A DNA stretch of 64,000 bases from Parietichytrium sp. I65-24A (taxonomy: Eukaryota > Sar > Bigyra > Thraustochytrida > Thraustochytriidae). Position numbers and translations under genes: made by a program. Shown here one piece after another: positions 40,805 through 49,284 of this stretch (the first letter of the stretch is position 1; each line of letters opens with the position of its first letter). Location of the stretch: the NCBI GenBank assembly GCA_012862575.1, contig BLSF01000090.1, positions 1 through 64,000 of the forward strand, given 5' to 3'. Under the pieces are notes generated by a model. It saw only the letters and a list, made by a program, of their open reading frames with translations, ran no database searches and was not told where the DNA came from.

Positions 40805-42811
40805 ATGCTTCGAGCTTTGCGTGTGGTGGGCTGTGTCGCAGCGCTGCTGACAGCAACTTCAAGCGGCTCCAGACTCGGAGATTTCGTGACATCGCGAGTG
40901 AACGCAAATGTCGCGAGTGCGAGTGCACAGGCGTGGGTCGACAATATCGAGTATAGGCTGAATAATTTGACGCTGTCCAGAGTGGATGTCTACAGTAGGG
41001 GCGACAGCACCTCGACAACGTTCGCGAGGCAACAGGATGATGGCAGTTGGATTGTCCTCAGTTTTGCCAAGAACGGAGACCAACTTGTTAGGGGAACTTG
41101 GCAGACAGCAAACTCTTCGGTTATCATCGACCTAGTCACGGGCGACGCTGGTGCCGTGGAGATGGTGCTCCCGAGCTCCGAGAACCAAAGAACACTGGAT
41201 GATGCTGGTGAAGACTGCACTGCTGTACCAGTTCCCGAGGAGGAAGCCCCCAAGGAGCGCCCAGATAGCATTGTTGGTGTACAATATCGCGCAGTGACAG
41301 ATGGTCGTGAGTTTTACCCTGGTTGTTATCCCCAAGATGACCGCAGGCATATATTAGAAATCGGTGTTGCTCTGGATGACGCCTTTTTTGAGTTGTACGA
41401 TGGCGATGTTTCCACCGGGCTCACTGCAGTAGAGCACAGTATTGCAACTGCGTCACAGGTGTACCAGCGCCAGTTCAATATAGAGCTCATGATTGCTAGC
41501 TCGGTTCGCAGCAAAGCTACTGGAGGTACCCGCGAAGAGGAGATTTTCGCCCAAAGTAATGCGGGCGGCACTTGCGCAACAAGCCTGAGCACATCTTTGC
41601 AGAGTATGATGTCCTTTTCCTGGTCCCTGGACGAAACTGAGCAAGTCGCGCACTGGCATCTTTTTTCTGGATGCAAAGATGCAAGACAAATTCTCGGGAA
41701 AGCATATCTTGACACAGTCGGCAACGACAAATTCAATGTCGGAGTCAGCTACGCTGGAGGCACGAGCCCGTCTTCAATTTCCTGGAGAATCTTTACCCAC
41801 GAGTTGGGCCATTGCCTTGGCGCAGTGCACTCGTTTGAAAACGGGCAGGGGGACACTGGGGGAGTGATGGACTATGGAAATGGGTACATCCTGGGAACCT
41901 CTTTGGTTGGCTTTCGAAGCGCCAGACGAGAGGAAATGTGCACGGGTTTGCAACGTGGTCTAGCAAGAGATGCACCGCTTTACATCAAAGTGGGTGAAAA
42001 GGGTTGCGGTGATGGTGTTCTGGACGCTGGAGAGGAGTGCGAATGTGCGGACCAGACCGCGTCTTGTGAAGGATGCTTACTATGTAAACTAGAGAACCCG
42101 GACGCCGTTTGTGGCACCACGTTCTACACCCCGTCGTTAAACTCGAATCTAGCTGGCGGAGAGCTTGCCACGAGTGAATGCTGCACTGCAGATAATCAGT
42201 TTGTCTCTTCCGATCAAGCTTGCGACAACGGCGCTGGGTACTGCGCGGGCGGGCAGTGTGTGAATAAGTGCTCCTTGATGGCAGTGGACGTTTGCGGTGT
42301 AGAGTCAGGTGGATGCCAACAAATGTGCACGACCTACGCCGGCGGCTGTGCCGTTCCGACGAGCTGGTCAGAGGTGACTACAAACGTGGTGGATGGCTCG
42401 ATATGCGCACTGACGGCCACTACCACAGGTTATTGTGCGAGTGGCAGATGTGTATCGACCCCGAAACCTACAAGTGCACCAGTAACTCCAACGACCAGCG
42501 TAGGAGGCAGCGGGGAAGAAACTCGAGCTCCATCGACCACAGGCTCTCCAGCCTCATCGACTGGGGGCGGGGAAAGTGACAGCAATGCCACCTCAAGCTC
42601 TCTCAGAAGTGATAGTGATTCGAACGGAAAGTCATCCCTACTTTGGGCCGGGGTTGGAGGTGCGGTTGGCGGTCTGTGTATGCTCTCCTCCTTTGTAGCT
42701 TTTGCGGTTGTTCGGCGTCGGGCTGTCAGAGCCGATGTCCAGGATGTAGAAGGAAATTATCCTGTCGCTGCCTATGTCGCACCTTCTCACGGGGTACAAG
42801 ACTACAAGTGA
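40805..42811 (+). CDS. ADAM-like transmembrane metalloprotease with disintegrin-type domain
   Basis: Predicted cell-surface zinc protease, 668 residues from the Met at 40805 (MLRALRVVGCVAALLTATS, a clear signal peptide). An upstream in-frame Met at 40784 would add seven residues before it. Order: signal (1-20); propeptide-like region (about 20-170); metalloprotease domain (about 175-385) with HELGHCLGAVH at about 332-342, the HExxHxxGxxH zinc site, and the Met-turn VMDYG at about 355; disintegrin-type Cys-rich region (about 396-550) beginning GCGDGVLDAGEECECADQ; Ser/Thr-rich stalk; one membrane span (about 608-637); short cytoplasmic tail with VAAYVAPS. The order is that of ADAM (M12B) proteins. 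The catalytic Glu and three His are present, so it should be active. It could shed surface proteins or degrade extracellular substrates, as expected for a saprotroph; the target is unknown. Confidence 0.9.
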   Translation: MLRALRVVGCVAALLTATSSGSRLGDFVTSRVNANVASASAQAWVDNIEYRLNNLTLSRVDVYSRGDSTSTTFARQQDDGSWIVLSFAKNGDQLVRGTWQTANSSVIIDLVTGDAGAVEMVLPSSENQRTLDDAGEDCTAVPVPEEEAPKERPDSIVGVQYRAVTDGREFYPGCYPQDDRRHILEIGVALDDAFFELYDGDVSTGLTAVEHSIATASQVYQRQFNIELMIASSVRSKATGGTREEEIFAQSNAGGTCATSLSTSLQSMMSFSWSLDETEQVAHWHLFSGCKDARQILGKAYLDTVGNDKFNVGVSYAGGTSPSSISWRIFTHELGHCLGAVHSFENGQGDTGGVMDYGNGYILGTSLVGFRSARREEMCTGLQRGLARDAPLYIKVGEKGCGDGVLDAGEECECADQTASCEGCLLCKLENPDAVCGTTFYTPSLNSNLAGGELATSECCTADNQFVSSDQACDNGAGYCAGGQCVNKCSLMAVDVCGVESGGCQQMCTTYAGGCAVPTSWSEVTTNVVDGSICALTATTTGYCASGRCVSTPKPTSAPVTPTTSVGGSGEETRAPSTTGSPASSTGGGESDSNATSSSLRSDSDSNGKSSLLWAGVGGAVGGLCMLSSFVAFAVVRRRAVRADVQDVEGNYPVAAYVAPSHGVQDYK

Positions 42812-43445
42812 GCCATGTTTATGTCTGGTGTTGATCTTTTGTACATAAATTTTCTCCTGCAACAAAAATTACATTTTCTTCTTTCGAGACAAATTTCACC
42901 TCCTTGCTTGACCACAGTTTTCAAATCTCTTAGCCATGCCCGGACTGAAGTACATGCCAAAACTATTGCTGTGTCATTGCAAGGACGCACCCGCATTTCG
43001 TTTCTCAGGCACCCGTGCGATATATCTCACGTATAGGCGGGGCCCACAAGCTCATATCTCGTCTATTTCGAAAGCAGATAGAATGAAGTACGTTACGATG
43101 CACATCTTAGCGCAAATGCTTTCTTTGTTCAAAGTTAGAGCAAAAGTTCTCGAAAACTATGGATGACAGAAATATACGTATATCAATTTCCCCCATAATG
43201 CACGCAACCACGCTTGCGACAAGGCGGGGCGACTGGTGCCTAGCCCCCGCATTTTGAAGAAGATCAGCGCGATAACAAAGCAGTTCGGGAGCCGGTCGTC
43301 GCATCGTACTTGCACTACTGAAAACGAAGGAAATCACCGTTCCGCAATCGCTATCTTGAGTCATCTTCTAAGGGTCTTGGTTTTCGTTTTTCCAGGCACT
43401 CTCCGGCCGGCATCCACAACAAATTGTTTCTGATGCTGAATGCCG
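42812..43445. other. Convergent 3' intergenic gap
   Basis: Gap of 634 bp between the metalloprotease and the first zinc-finger gene. The right part (about 43290-43445) is a diverged copy of the 3' flanks of the other two zinc-finger genes (46380-46513 and 49150-49284). No gene seen. Confidence 0.55.
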
Positions 43446-45305
43446 TCATATCCCCACACCCGTCTTCCGACGTTTACGTTCAGATACACATGAGGAATCG
43501 CCTTTTCGTGAATCGTCGTCGCCGAAAGGTCTCTTCCTCCTCTCATCAGCATCACTATCACCATCGGCAACCGCTTCTAAGCGCATGGTTACATTTTCCT
43601 CCGAAGGCTCGCAGTCGATAGTGATCACCTCGCACTCGGGAAACAGATGGTTGAACCATTCTGGACTGCACTCTGATTTGCCAAGACCAGTATGAACTCT
43701 TTTTCGTACCATGTGTGAAGCCGTGACATGCGAACTTGGGTCTACGTCGCTCTTTTGGCACATCATTCGGTGCTCGAGCGGATGGACGGTACGACTATCA
43801 TGATTTGCCCGAGTTTGTGAAGCTGCTTGGCGAGTGTCGACAAATTCAGAACTCGGTAACTCCTTCTCACAGCACAGACTTCTCGCCTGCAGATCGGTAT
43901 CTTGGACGCGACTTCGAAGATCTGCAGCTCGCCCAAGCCCTTTTGCATACTTACCGCCCTCATGGTTTTTCTGCTGTGGATGGATTGCTTTGAAATGTCT
44001 ACGAAGATGCTCGGCGCGTCCAAACGTTTTCCCGCAGTCGTTACACTCGTAATCTCTCTTCTGAAGATGAACTGTTTTGATATGTTTTCGAAGATTTCCA
44101 GCTTCTCCAAACGGTTTCCCGCACTCGCCACACTCGTAATCTCTCTTCTTCAGATGAACTGTTTTGATGTGTCTTTGAAGACTTTTGCCGTGTCCAAACG
44201 CTTTCCCGCACTCGTCGCACTCGTAATCTCTCTTCTTCAGATGAACTGTTCTGATATGTGATCGAAGAGTTCCAGCTTCTCCAAACGCTTTCCCGCACTC
44301 GCTACACTCGTAATCTTTCTTCTTCTGAAGATGAGCTTTGTCGAGGTGTCTTCGAAGATGTCCAGCTCGTCCGAACGATTTCCCGCATTCGCCGCACTCG
44401 TAATCTCTCTTCTTCAGATGAACTGTTCTGATATGTGTCCGAAGATTTGCAGCTAGTCCAAACGCTTTCCCACACTCGCCACACTCGTAATCTTTCTTCT
44501 TCAGATGAACTGTTTTGATATGAGTTCGAAGACATCCAGCTTGCCCAAATGCTTTCCCACACTCGCCACACTCGTAATCCCTCTTCTGAAGATGAACTGC
44601 TTTGATATGTGTCCGAAGATGTCCAGCTTCTCCAAACGCTTTCCCACACTCGCCACACTCGTGATCTCTCTTCTGAAGATGAACTATTTTGATATGTCTT
44701 CGAAGAGTTCCAGCTTCTCCAAACGCTTTCCCGCATTCGCCGCACTCGTAATCTCTCTTTTTCAGATGAACTGTTCTGACGTGCGTTCGAAGATATCCAG
44801 CTTGCCCAAATGCTTTCCCACACTCGCCACACTCGTAATCTCTCTTCTTCAGATGAACTGTTCTGACGTGCGTTCGAAGATATCCAGCTCGCCCAAATGC
44901 TTTCCCACACTCGCCACACTCGTAATCCCTCTTCTGAAGATGAACTGCTTTGATATGTGTCCGAAGAGTTCCAGCTACTCCAAACGCTTTCCCGCACTCG
45001 CCACACTCGTAATCTCTCTTCTGAAGATGAACTGTTTTGATATGTCTTCGAAGAGTTCCAGCCAGCCCAAACGCTTTCCCACACTCGTTACACTCGTAAT
45101 CTCTTTTCTGAAGATGAACTGCTTTGATGTGTGTCCGAAGATTTGCAGCTAGTCCAAACGCTTTCCCACACTCGCCACACTCGTAATCTTTCTTCTTCAG
45201 ATGAACTGTTCTGACGTGTGTGCGAAGATAACTAGCGCCTCGAAATGTTTTCCCGCACTCGTCGCACTCGTGCTTTCCTCCACGCGCTCCTTCCCGAGGC
45301 CCCAT
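43446..45305 (-). CDS. C2H2 zinc-finger protein A, 15 fingers
   Basis: Predicted sequence-specific DNA-binding protein of 619 residues. After MGPREGARGGK come 15 intact C2H2 fingers (about residues 12-447), each 29 residues long: C-x2-C-x12-H-x4-H with the framework YECGECGKAFGxAGxLRTH. A 16th degenerate finger (HEGGKYAKGLGRAADL...) lacks its zinc ligands. Fingers differ mainly at helix positions -1 (L, V, R, Q, E, H, G), 3 (N, T, Y, H, C, S) and 6 (T, R, S, K). Linkers are LQKRD or LKKRD followed by YE rather than the usual TGEKPY; the linker after finger 11 has one extra Lys. A non-finger tail of about 150 residues (includes HMVRKRVHTGLGKSECSPEW) is shared by all three copies and ends in basic KRRK, a possible nuclear signal. 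Target and role are unknown. Confidence 0.93.
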   Translation of the reverse strand: MGPREGARGGKHECDECGKTFRGASYLRTHVRTVHLKKKDYECGECGKAFGLAANLRTHIKAVHLQKRDYECNECGKAFGLAGTLRRHIKTVHLQKRDYECGECGKAFGVAGTLRTHIKAVHLQKRDYECGECGKAFGRAGYLRTHVRTVHLKKRDYECGECGKAFGQAGYLRTHVRTVHLKKRDYECGECGKAFGEAGTLRRHIKIVHLQKRDHECGECGKAFGEAGHLRTHIKAVHLQKRDYECGECGKAFGQAGCLRTHIKTVHLKKKDYECGECGKAFGLAANLRTHIRTVHLKKRDYECGECGKSFGRAGHLRRHLDKAHLQKKKDYECSECGKAFGEAGTLRSHIRTVHLKKRDYECDECGKAFGHGKSLQRHIKTVHLKKRDYECGECGKPFGEAGNLRKHIKTVHLQKRDYECNDCGKTFGRAEHLRRHFKAIHPQQKNHEGGKYAKGLGRAADLRSRVQDTDLQARSLCCEKELPSSEFVDTRQAASQTRANHDSRTVHPLEHRMMCQKSDVDPSSHVTASHMVRKRVHTGLGKSECSPEWFNHLFPECEVITIDCEPSEENVTMRLEAVADGDSDADERRKRPFGDDDSRKGDSSCVSERKRRKTGVGI

Positions 45306-46513
45306 TACTCCCGCTGCTTCGCCAACCTACCCTCTCAACGCTCTATCCGCGGACCTTGCGCACCTCTCACAACAGTGCCCACCTGCAGGTGCAGAGAAAC
45401 AAGAGAAACCCAAAATGGATCGGGGACCTGACGAGCCTTCTCTTGATCGTGATTAAAGAGCTGCTCGCACGACCCCGTAAACGACCCGCTTGCCTGCACC
45501 TTGCGCGCCACACAGAGTACACAGAGTACACAAAGTACACAGAGTCAGCAAACGGCGACCAGGCGGCTTTGAGAAGTTTGCAAAACCCATGCTCCGCCCG
45601 TCTCTGAAACTCACTCAACCAAAATGGAACAGTGTCCCACACCAAACAAGGGTCTCTTTCGCACCGATTCTTATCCCCTTCGCAATTTCACGTTGGCGCT
45701 GGCTGTCTTTGCACTCCTTTGCACTCTCGCGCGCTTTGCCCTAGCCAAAGAAGCCAAAGCCTGAAAGCCTTTGTGGCGCATCTTACATCTTTCATGTTTC
45801 TGCCAGTCTGTTTTTTTTCCTCTCGTTTGCTGACGTCATATGGAAGAAATGGTTCGCAGAATTTGCAGATCAGGAAATTCATCACGAAACAAGACCTCTG
45901 ATTTGTCTCGAATCTAGGTCTGATGATACCGGTACTGTGAGTACAAGAAACAACGATCGGGAAATCTCCGTTTTCATCGAAGTTATGCCCTTTTCTCATC
46001 TTTTCTCTCTCTTATTGTAATATATGTCGTTGTCCATGTTCTCCCATCCATCCAACCCATCAGCCATCATCTGACAGTGGATTGAAGCGCAGGGCTGCGC
46101 ATTTTGATTATTGACGGAGAGTCAAATAAGGAACTTGCGATTTTAGGTTTCATTTGATGTTAATTCCAATTCCCAAGGACATGCAAGTTTGGATTGTTAT
46201 TCTTCTCTTTTGATTGACTCTTATTTTATTGATGAAGTTTCATAATCGTAGGAATCACCCGAGTCTGGCTGCAAATTCCTCGCCGTCAGTAGCATCCACA
46301 CTGTCACGTCCCTGTCGCAAGGAGACGAGTTATGGACGATATAACACTGAATTCTTTTACTTAACGTGCCAAAAAACAGTACTGTTCGAGGCCCAGTCAT
46401 CGCGTCGTGCTCGACTCGCTAGCTTAGGCCATCTTTCATGGGTCTTCGTTTCCGATCTTCCAGGCTCTCCCGGACCGGTACTCACAACAAGCTGTTTCTG
46501 ATGCTGAATGTTC
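45306..46513. promoter_or_regulatory. 5' flank of zinc-finger gene A, duplicated
   Basis: Upstream region of the minus-strand gene A and downstream flank of gene B. It is nearly the same as 48110-49284. It has CACAGAGTA tandem units at 45513-45545, a TACCGGTACTGTGAGTAC word near 45928-45945 and a (CCATC) run near 46045. The plus-strand frames within it are kept between copies only because the DNA is; they differ in length and stops, so they are not genes. Confidence 0.6.
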
Positions 46514-48109
46514 TCACAACCACACACCCGTCTTCCGACGTTTACGTTCACACACACAGGAGGAATCGCCTTTTCGTGAATCGTCGTCGTCGAAGGGTCT
46601 CTTCCTCCTCTCATCAGCAACAGTATCAGCATCGGCAACCGCTTCCAAGCGCATGGTTACATTTTCTTCCGAAGGCTCGCAGTCAATAGTGATCACCTCG
46701 CACTCGGGAAACAGATAGTTGAACCATTCTGGACTGCACTCTGATTTGCCAAGACCAGTATAAACTCTTTTTCGTACCATGTGTGAAGCCGTGGCATGCG
46801 CACTTGGGTCTACGTCGCTCTTTTGGCACATCATTCGGTGCTCGAGCGGATGGACGGTACGACTATCATGATTTGCCCGACTTTGTGAAGCTGCTTGGCA
46901 AGTCTCGACACATTCAGAGCTCGGCGAATCCTTCTCGCAGCACAGACTTCCGGCTTGCAGATCGGTATCTTGGACGCGATTTCGAAGACCTGCAGCTTGC
47001 CCAAACCCTTCCGAACACTTACCACCCTCGTGGTTTTTCTGCGGTTGATGAATTGCTTTGAAATGCCTTCGAAGAGTCCCGGCGCGTCCAAACGCTTTCC
47101 CGCAGACGTCACACTCGTAATCTCTCTTCTGAAGATGAACTGCTTTGATGTGTCTTCGAAGATGTCCAGCTTCTCCAAACGCTTTCCCGCACTCGCCACA
47201 CTCGTAATCTTTCTTCTGAAGATGAACTGTTTTGATATGTTTTCGAAGAGTTCCAGCTTCTCCGAACGCCTTCCCGCACTCGCCACACTCGTGATCTTTT
47301 TCCTGAAGATGAACTGTTTTGATATGTGTCCGAAGATGTGCAGCTTGTCCAAACGCTTCCCCGCACTCGTCACACTCGTAATCTCTCTTCTGAAGATGAA
47401 CTGCTTTGATGTGTCTGAGAAGATGTCCAGCCTGCCCAAACGCTTTCCCGCACTCGCCGCACTCGTACTCCCTCTTTCTCAGATGAATCGCTCTGACATG
47501 TGTTCGAAGATTTGCAGCTTTTCCAAACGCTTTCCCGCATTCGCCGCACTCAAAATCTTTTTTCTTCAGGTGAACGGCCCTGATATGTGATCGGAGTGTT
47601 CCAGCATCTCCAAACGCTTTCCCACACTCGCCACACTCGTGATCTCTTTTCTTCAGATGAACTGTTCTGATATGTTTCTGAAGAGTTCCAGCTACTCCAA
47701 ACGCTTTCCCGCACTCGCCACACTCGTAATCTCTCTTCTGAAGGTGAACTGTTTTGATATGTATCCGAAGATTTCCAGCTTGAGTAAACGCTTTCCCGCA
47801 TTCGCCGCACTCGTAATCTCTCTTCTGCAGATGAACTGTTCTGACGTGCGTTCGAAGATATCCAGCTTGCCCAAACGCTTTCCCGCATTCGTCACACTCG
47901 TAATCCCTCTTCTGAAGATGAACTGTTTCGATATGTCTTCGAAGATTTCCAACTAGTCCAAACGTCTTCCGGCACTCGCCGCACTCGTAATCTCTCTTCT
48001 GAAGATGAACTGTTTTGATATGTGTCCGAAGATGTCCAGCCTGCCCAAACGCTTTCCCGCACTCGTCGCACTCGTGCTTTCCTCCACGCGCTCCTTCCCG
48101 AGGCCCCAT
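46514..48109 (-). CDS. C2H2 zinc-finger protein B, 12 fingers
   Basis: Paralogue of its two neighbours, 531 residues, with the same start (MGPREGARGGKHECDECG). It has 12 intact 29-residue fingers (about residues 12-360), then one degenerate finger (HEGGKCSEGFGQAAGL) and the shared tail, which ends ERKRRKTGVWL. Values at helix positions -1/3/6 differ from those of gene A finger by finger (for example Q/H/T, L/N/R, Q/Y/T, T at -2 in finger 4, V/T/K, D/T/S, K/N/T). One finger reads CGECRKTF, keeping the ligands. Finger number differs from genes A and C, which shows gain or loss of 87-bp units. Linkers are mostly LQKRD or LKKRD, with single LRKRE, LQEKD and QPQKN variants. It probably binds a different DNA sequence from genes A and C; function unknown. 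Confidence 0.93.
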   Translation of the reverse strand: MGPREGARGGKHECDECGKAFGQAGHLRTHIKTVHLQKRDYECGECRKTFGLVGNLRRHIETVHLQKRDYECDECGKAFGQAGYLRTHVRTVHLQKRDYECGECGKAFTQAGNLRIHIKTVHLQKRDYECGECGKAFGVAGTLQKHIRTVHLKKRDHECGECGKAFGDAGTLRSHIRAVHLKKKDFECGECGKAFGKAANLRTHVRAIHLRKREYECGECGKAFGQAGHLLRHIKAVHLQKRDYECDECGEAFGQAAHLRTHIKTVHLQEKDHECGECGKAFGEAGTLRKHIKTVHLQKKDYECGECGKAFGEAGHLRRHIKAVHLQKRDYECDVCGKAFGRAGTLRRHFKAIHQPQKNHEGGKCSEGFGQAAGLRNRVQDTDLQAGSLCCEKDSPSSECVETCQAASQSRANHDSRTVHPLEHRMMCQKSDVDPSAHATASHMVRKRVYTGLGKSECSPEWFNYLFPECEVITIDCEPSEENVTMRLEAVADADTVADERRKRPFDDDDSRKGDSSCVCERKRRKTGVWL

Positions 48110-49284
48110 TACTCGCGCTGCTTCGCCTACCTACCCTCTCAACGCTCTATCCGCGGACCTTGCGCACCTCTCACAACAGTGCCCACCTGCAGGTGCAGAG
48201 AAACAAGAGAAACCCAAAATGGATCGGGGACCTGACGAGCCTTCTCTTGATCGTGATCAGAGAGCTGCTCGCGCGAACCTGCCAACGACCCGCTTGCCTG
48301 CACCTTGCGCGCCACACAGAGTACACAGAGTCAGCAAACGGCGACCAGGCCGCTGTGAGAAGTTTGCAAAACCCATGCTCCGCCCGTCTCTGAAACTCAC
48401 TCAACCAAAATGGAACAAAGGCCTCTTTCGCACCGATTCTTATCCCCTTCGCAATTTCACGTTGGCGCTGGCTGTCTTTGCACTCCTTTGCACTCTCGCG
48501 CGCTTTGCCCTAGCCAAAGAAGCCAAAGAAGCCAAAGCCTGAAAGCCTTTGTGGCGCATCTTACATCTTTCATGTTTCTGCCAGTCTGTTTTTTTTCCTC
48601 TCGTTTGCTGACGTCATATGGAAGAAATGGTTCGCAGAATTTGCAGATCAGGAAATTCATCACGAAACAAGACCTCTGATTTGTCTCGAATCTAGGTCTG
48701 ATGATACCGGTACTGTGAGTACAAGAAACAACGATCGGGAAATCTCCGTTTTCATCGAAGTTATGCCCTTTTCTCTCTCTTATTGTAATATATGTCGTTG
48801 TCCCATCCATCCCATCCATCCAACCCATCGGCCATCATCTGACAGTGGATTGAAGCGCAGGGCTGCGCATTTTGATTACTGACGGAGAGCAAAAGAAGGA
48901 ACTTGCGATTTAAGGTTTCATTTGATGTTGATTCCAATTCCCAAGGACATGCAAGTTTTGCTTGTTATTCTTCTCTTTTGATTGACTTTTATTTAATTGA
49001 TGAGAGTTTGATAATCGTAGGAAACGCGCGAGTCTGGCGGCAAATTCCTCGCCGTCAGTAGCATCCACACTGTCACGTCCCTGTCGCAAGGAGACGAGTT
49101 ATGGACGATATAGATTTGCATTCTTTGATTAAACGTGAAAAATAAAATAGTACAGTTCGAGGCCCAGTCATCGCATCGTGCTCGACTCGCTAGCTTAGGC
49201 CATCTTTCATGGGTCTTCGTTTCCGATCTTCCAGGGTCTCCCGGACACGTACTCACAACAAGCTGTTTCTGATGCTGAATGTTC
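48110..49284. promoter_or_regulatory. 5' flank of zinc-finger gene B, duplicated
   Basis: Nearly the same sequence as 45306-46513, with small indels (shorter CACAGAGTA run, one extra AAGAAGCC unit near 48525). It includes the same TACCGGTACTGTGAGTAC word near 48706. The conservation in parallel with the genes argues for a recent duplication of the gene and its control region together. Confidence 0.6.

Noticed and set aside
44505-45152. 215-codon plus-strand frame across zinc-finger gene A, and similar Ser/Trp-rich minus-strand frames (e.g. 44302-45084)
   Set aside because: The 87-bp finger unit is a multiple of 3, so a frame open in one unit stays open in all. The zinc-binding frame is the real one.
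45632-45901. 89-codon frame shared with 48410-48679
   Set aside because: Conserved only because the flank is duplicated; the start differs and no protein signature is seen.
48214-48542. MDRGPDEPSLDRD... frame upstream of zinc-finger gene B
   Set aside because: The same start exists in the other two copies but the frame stops early in one and changes completely in the other.
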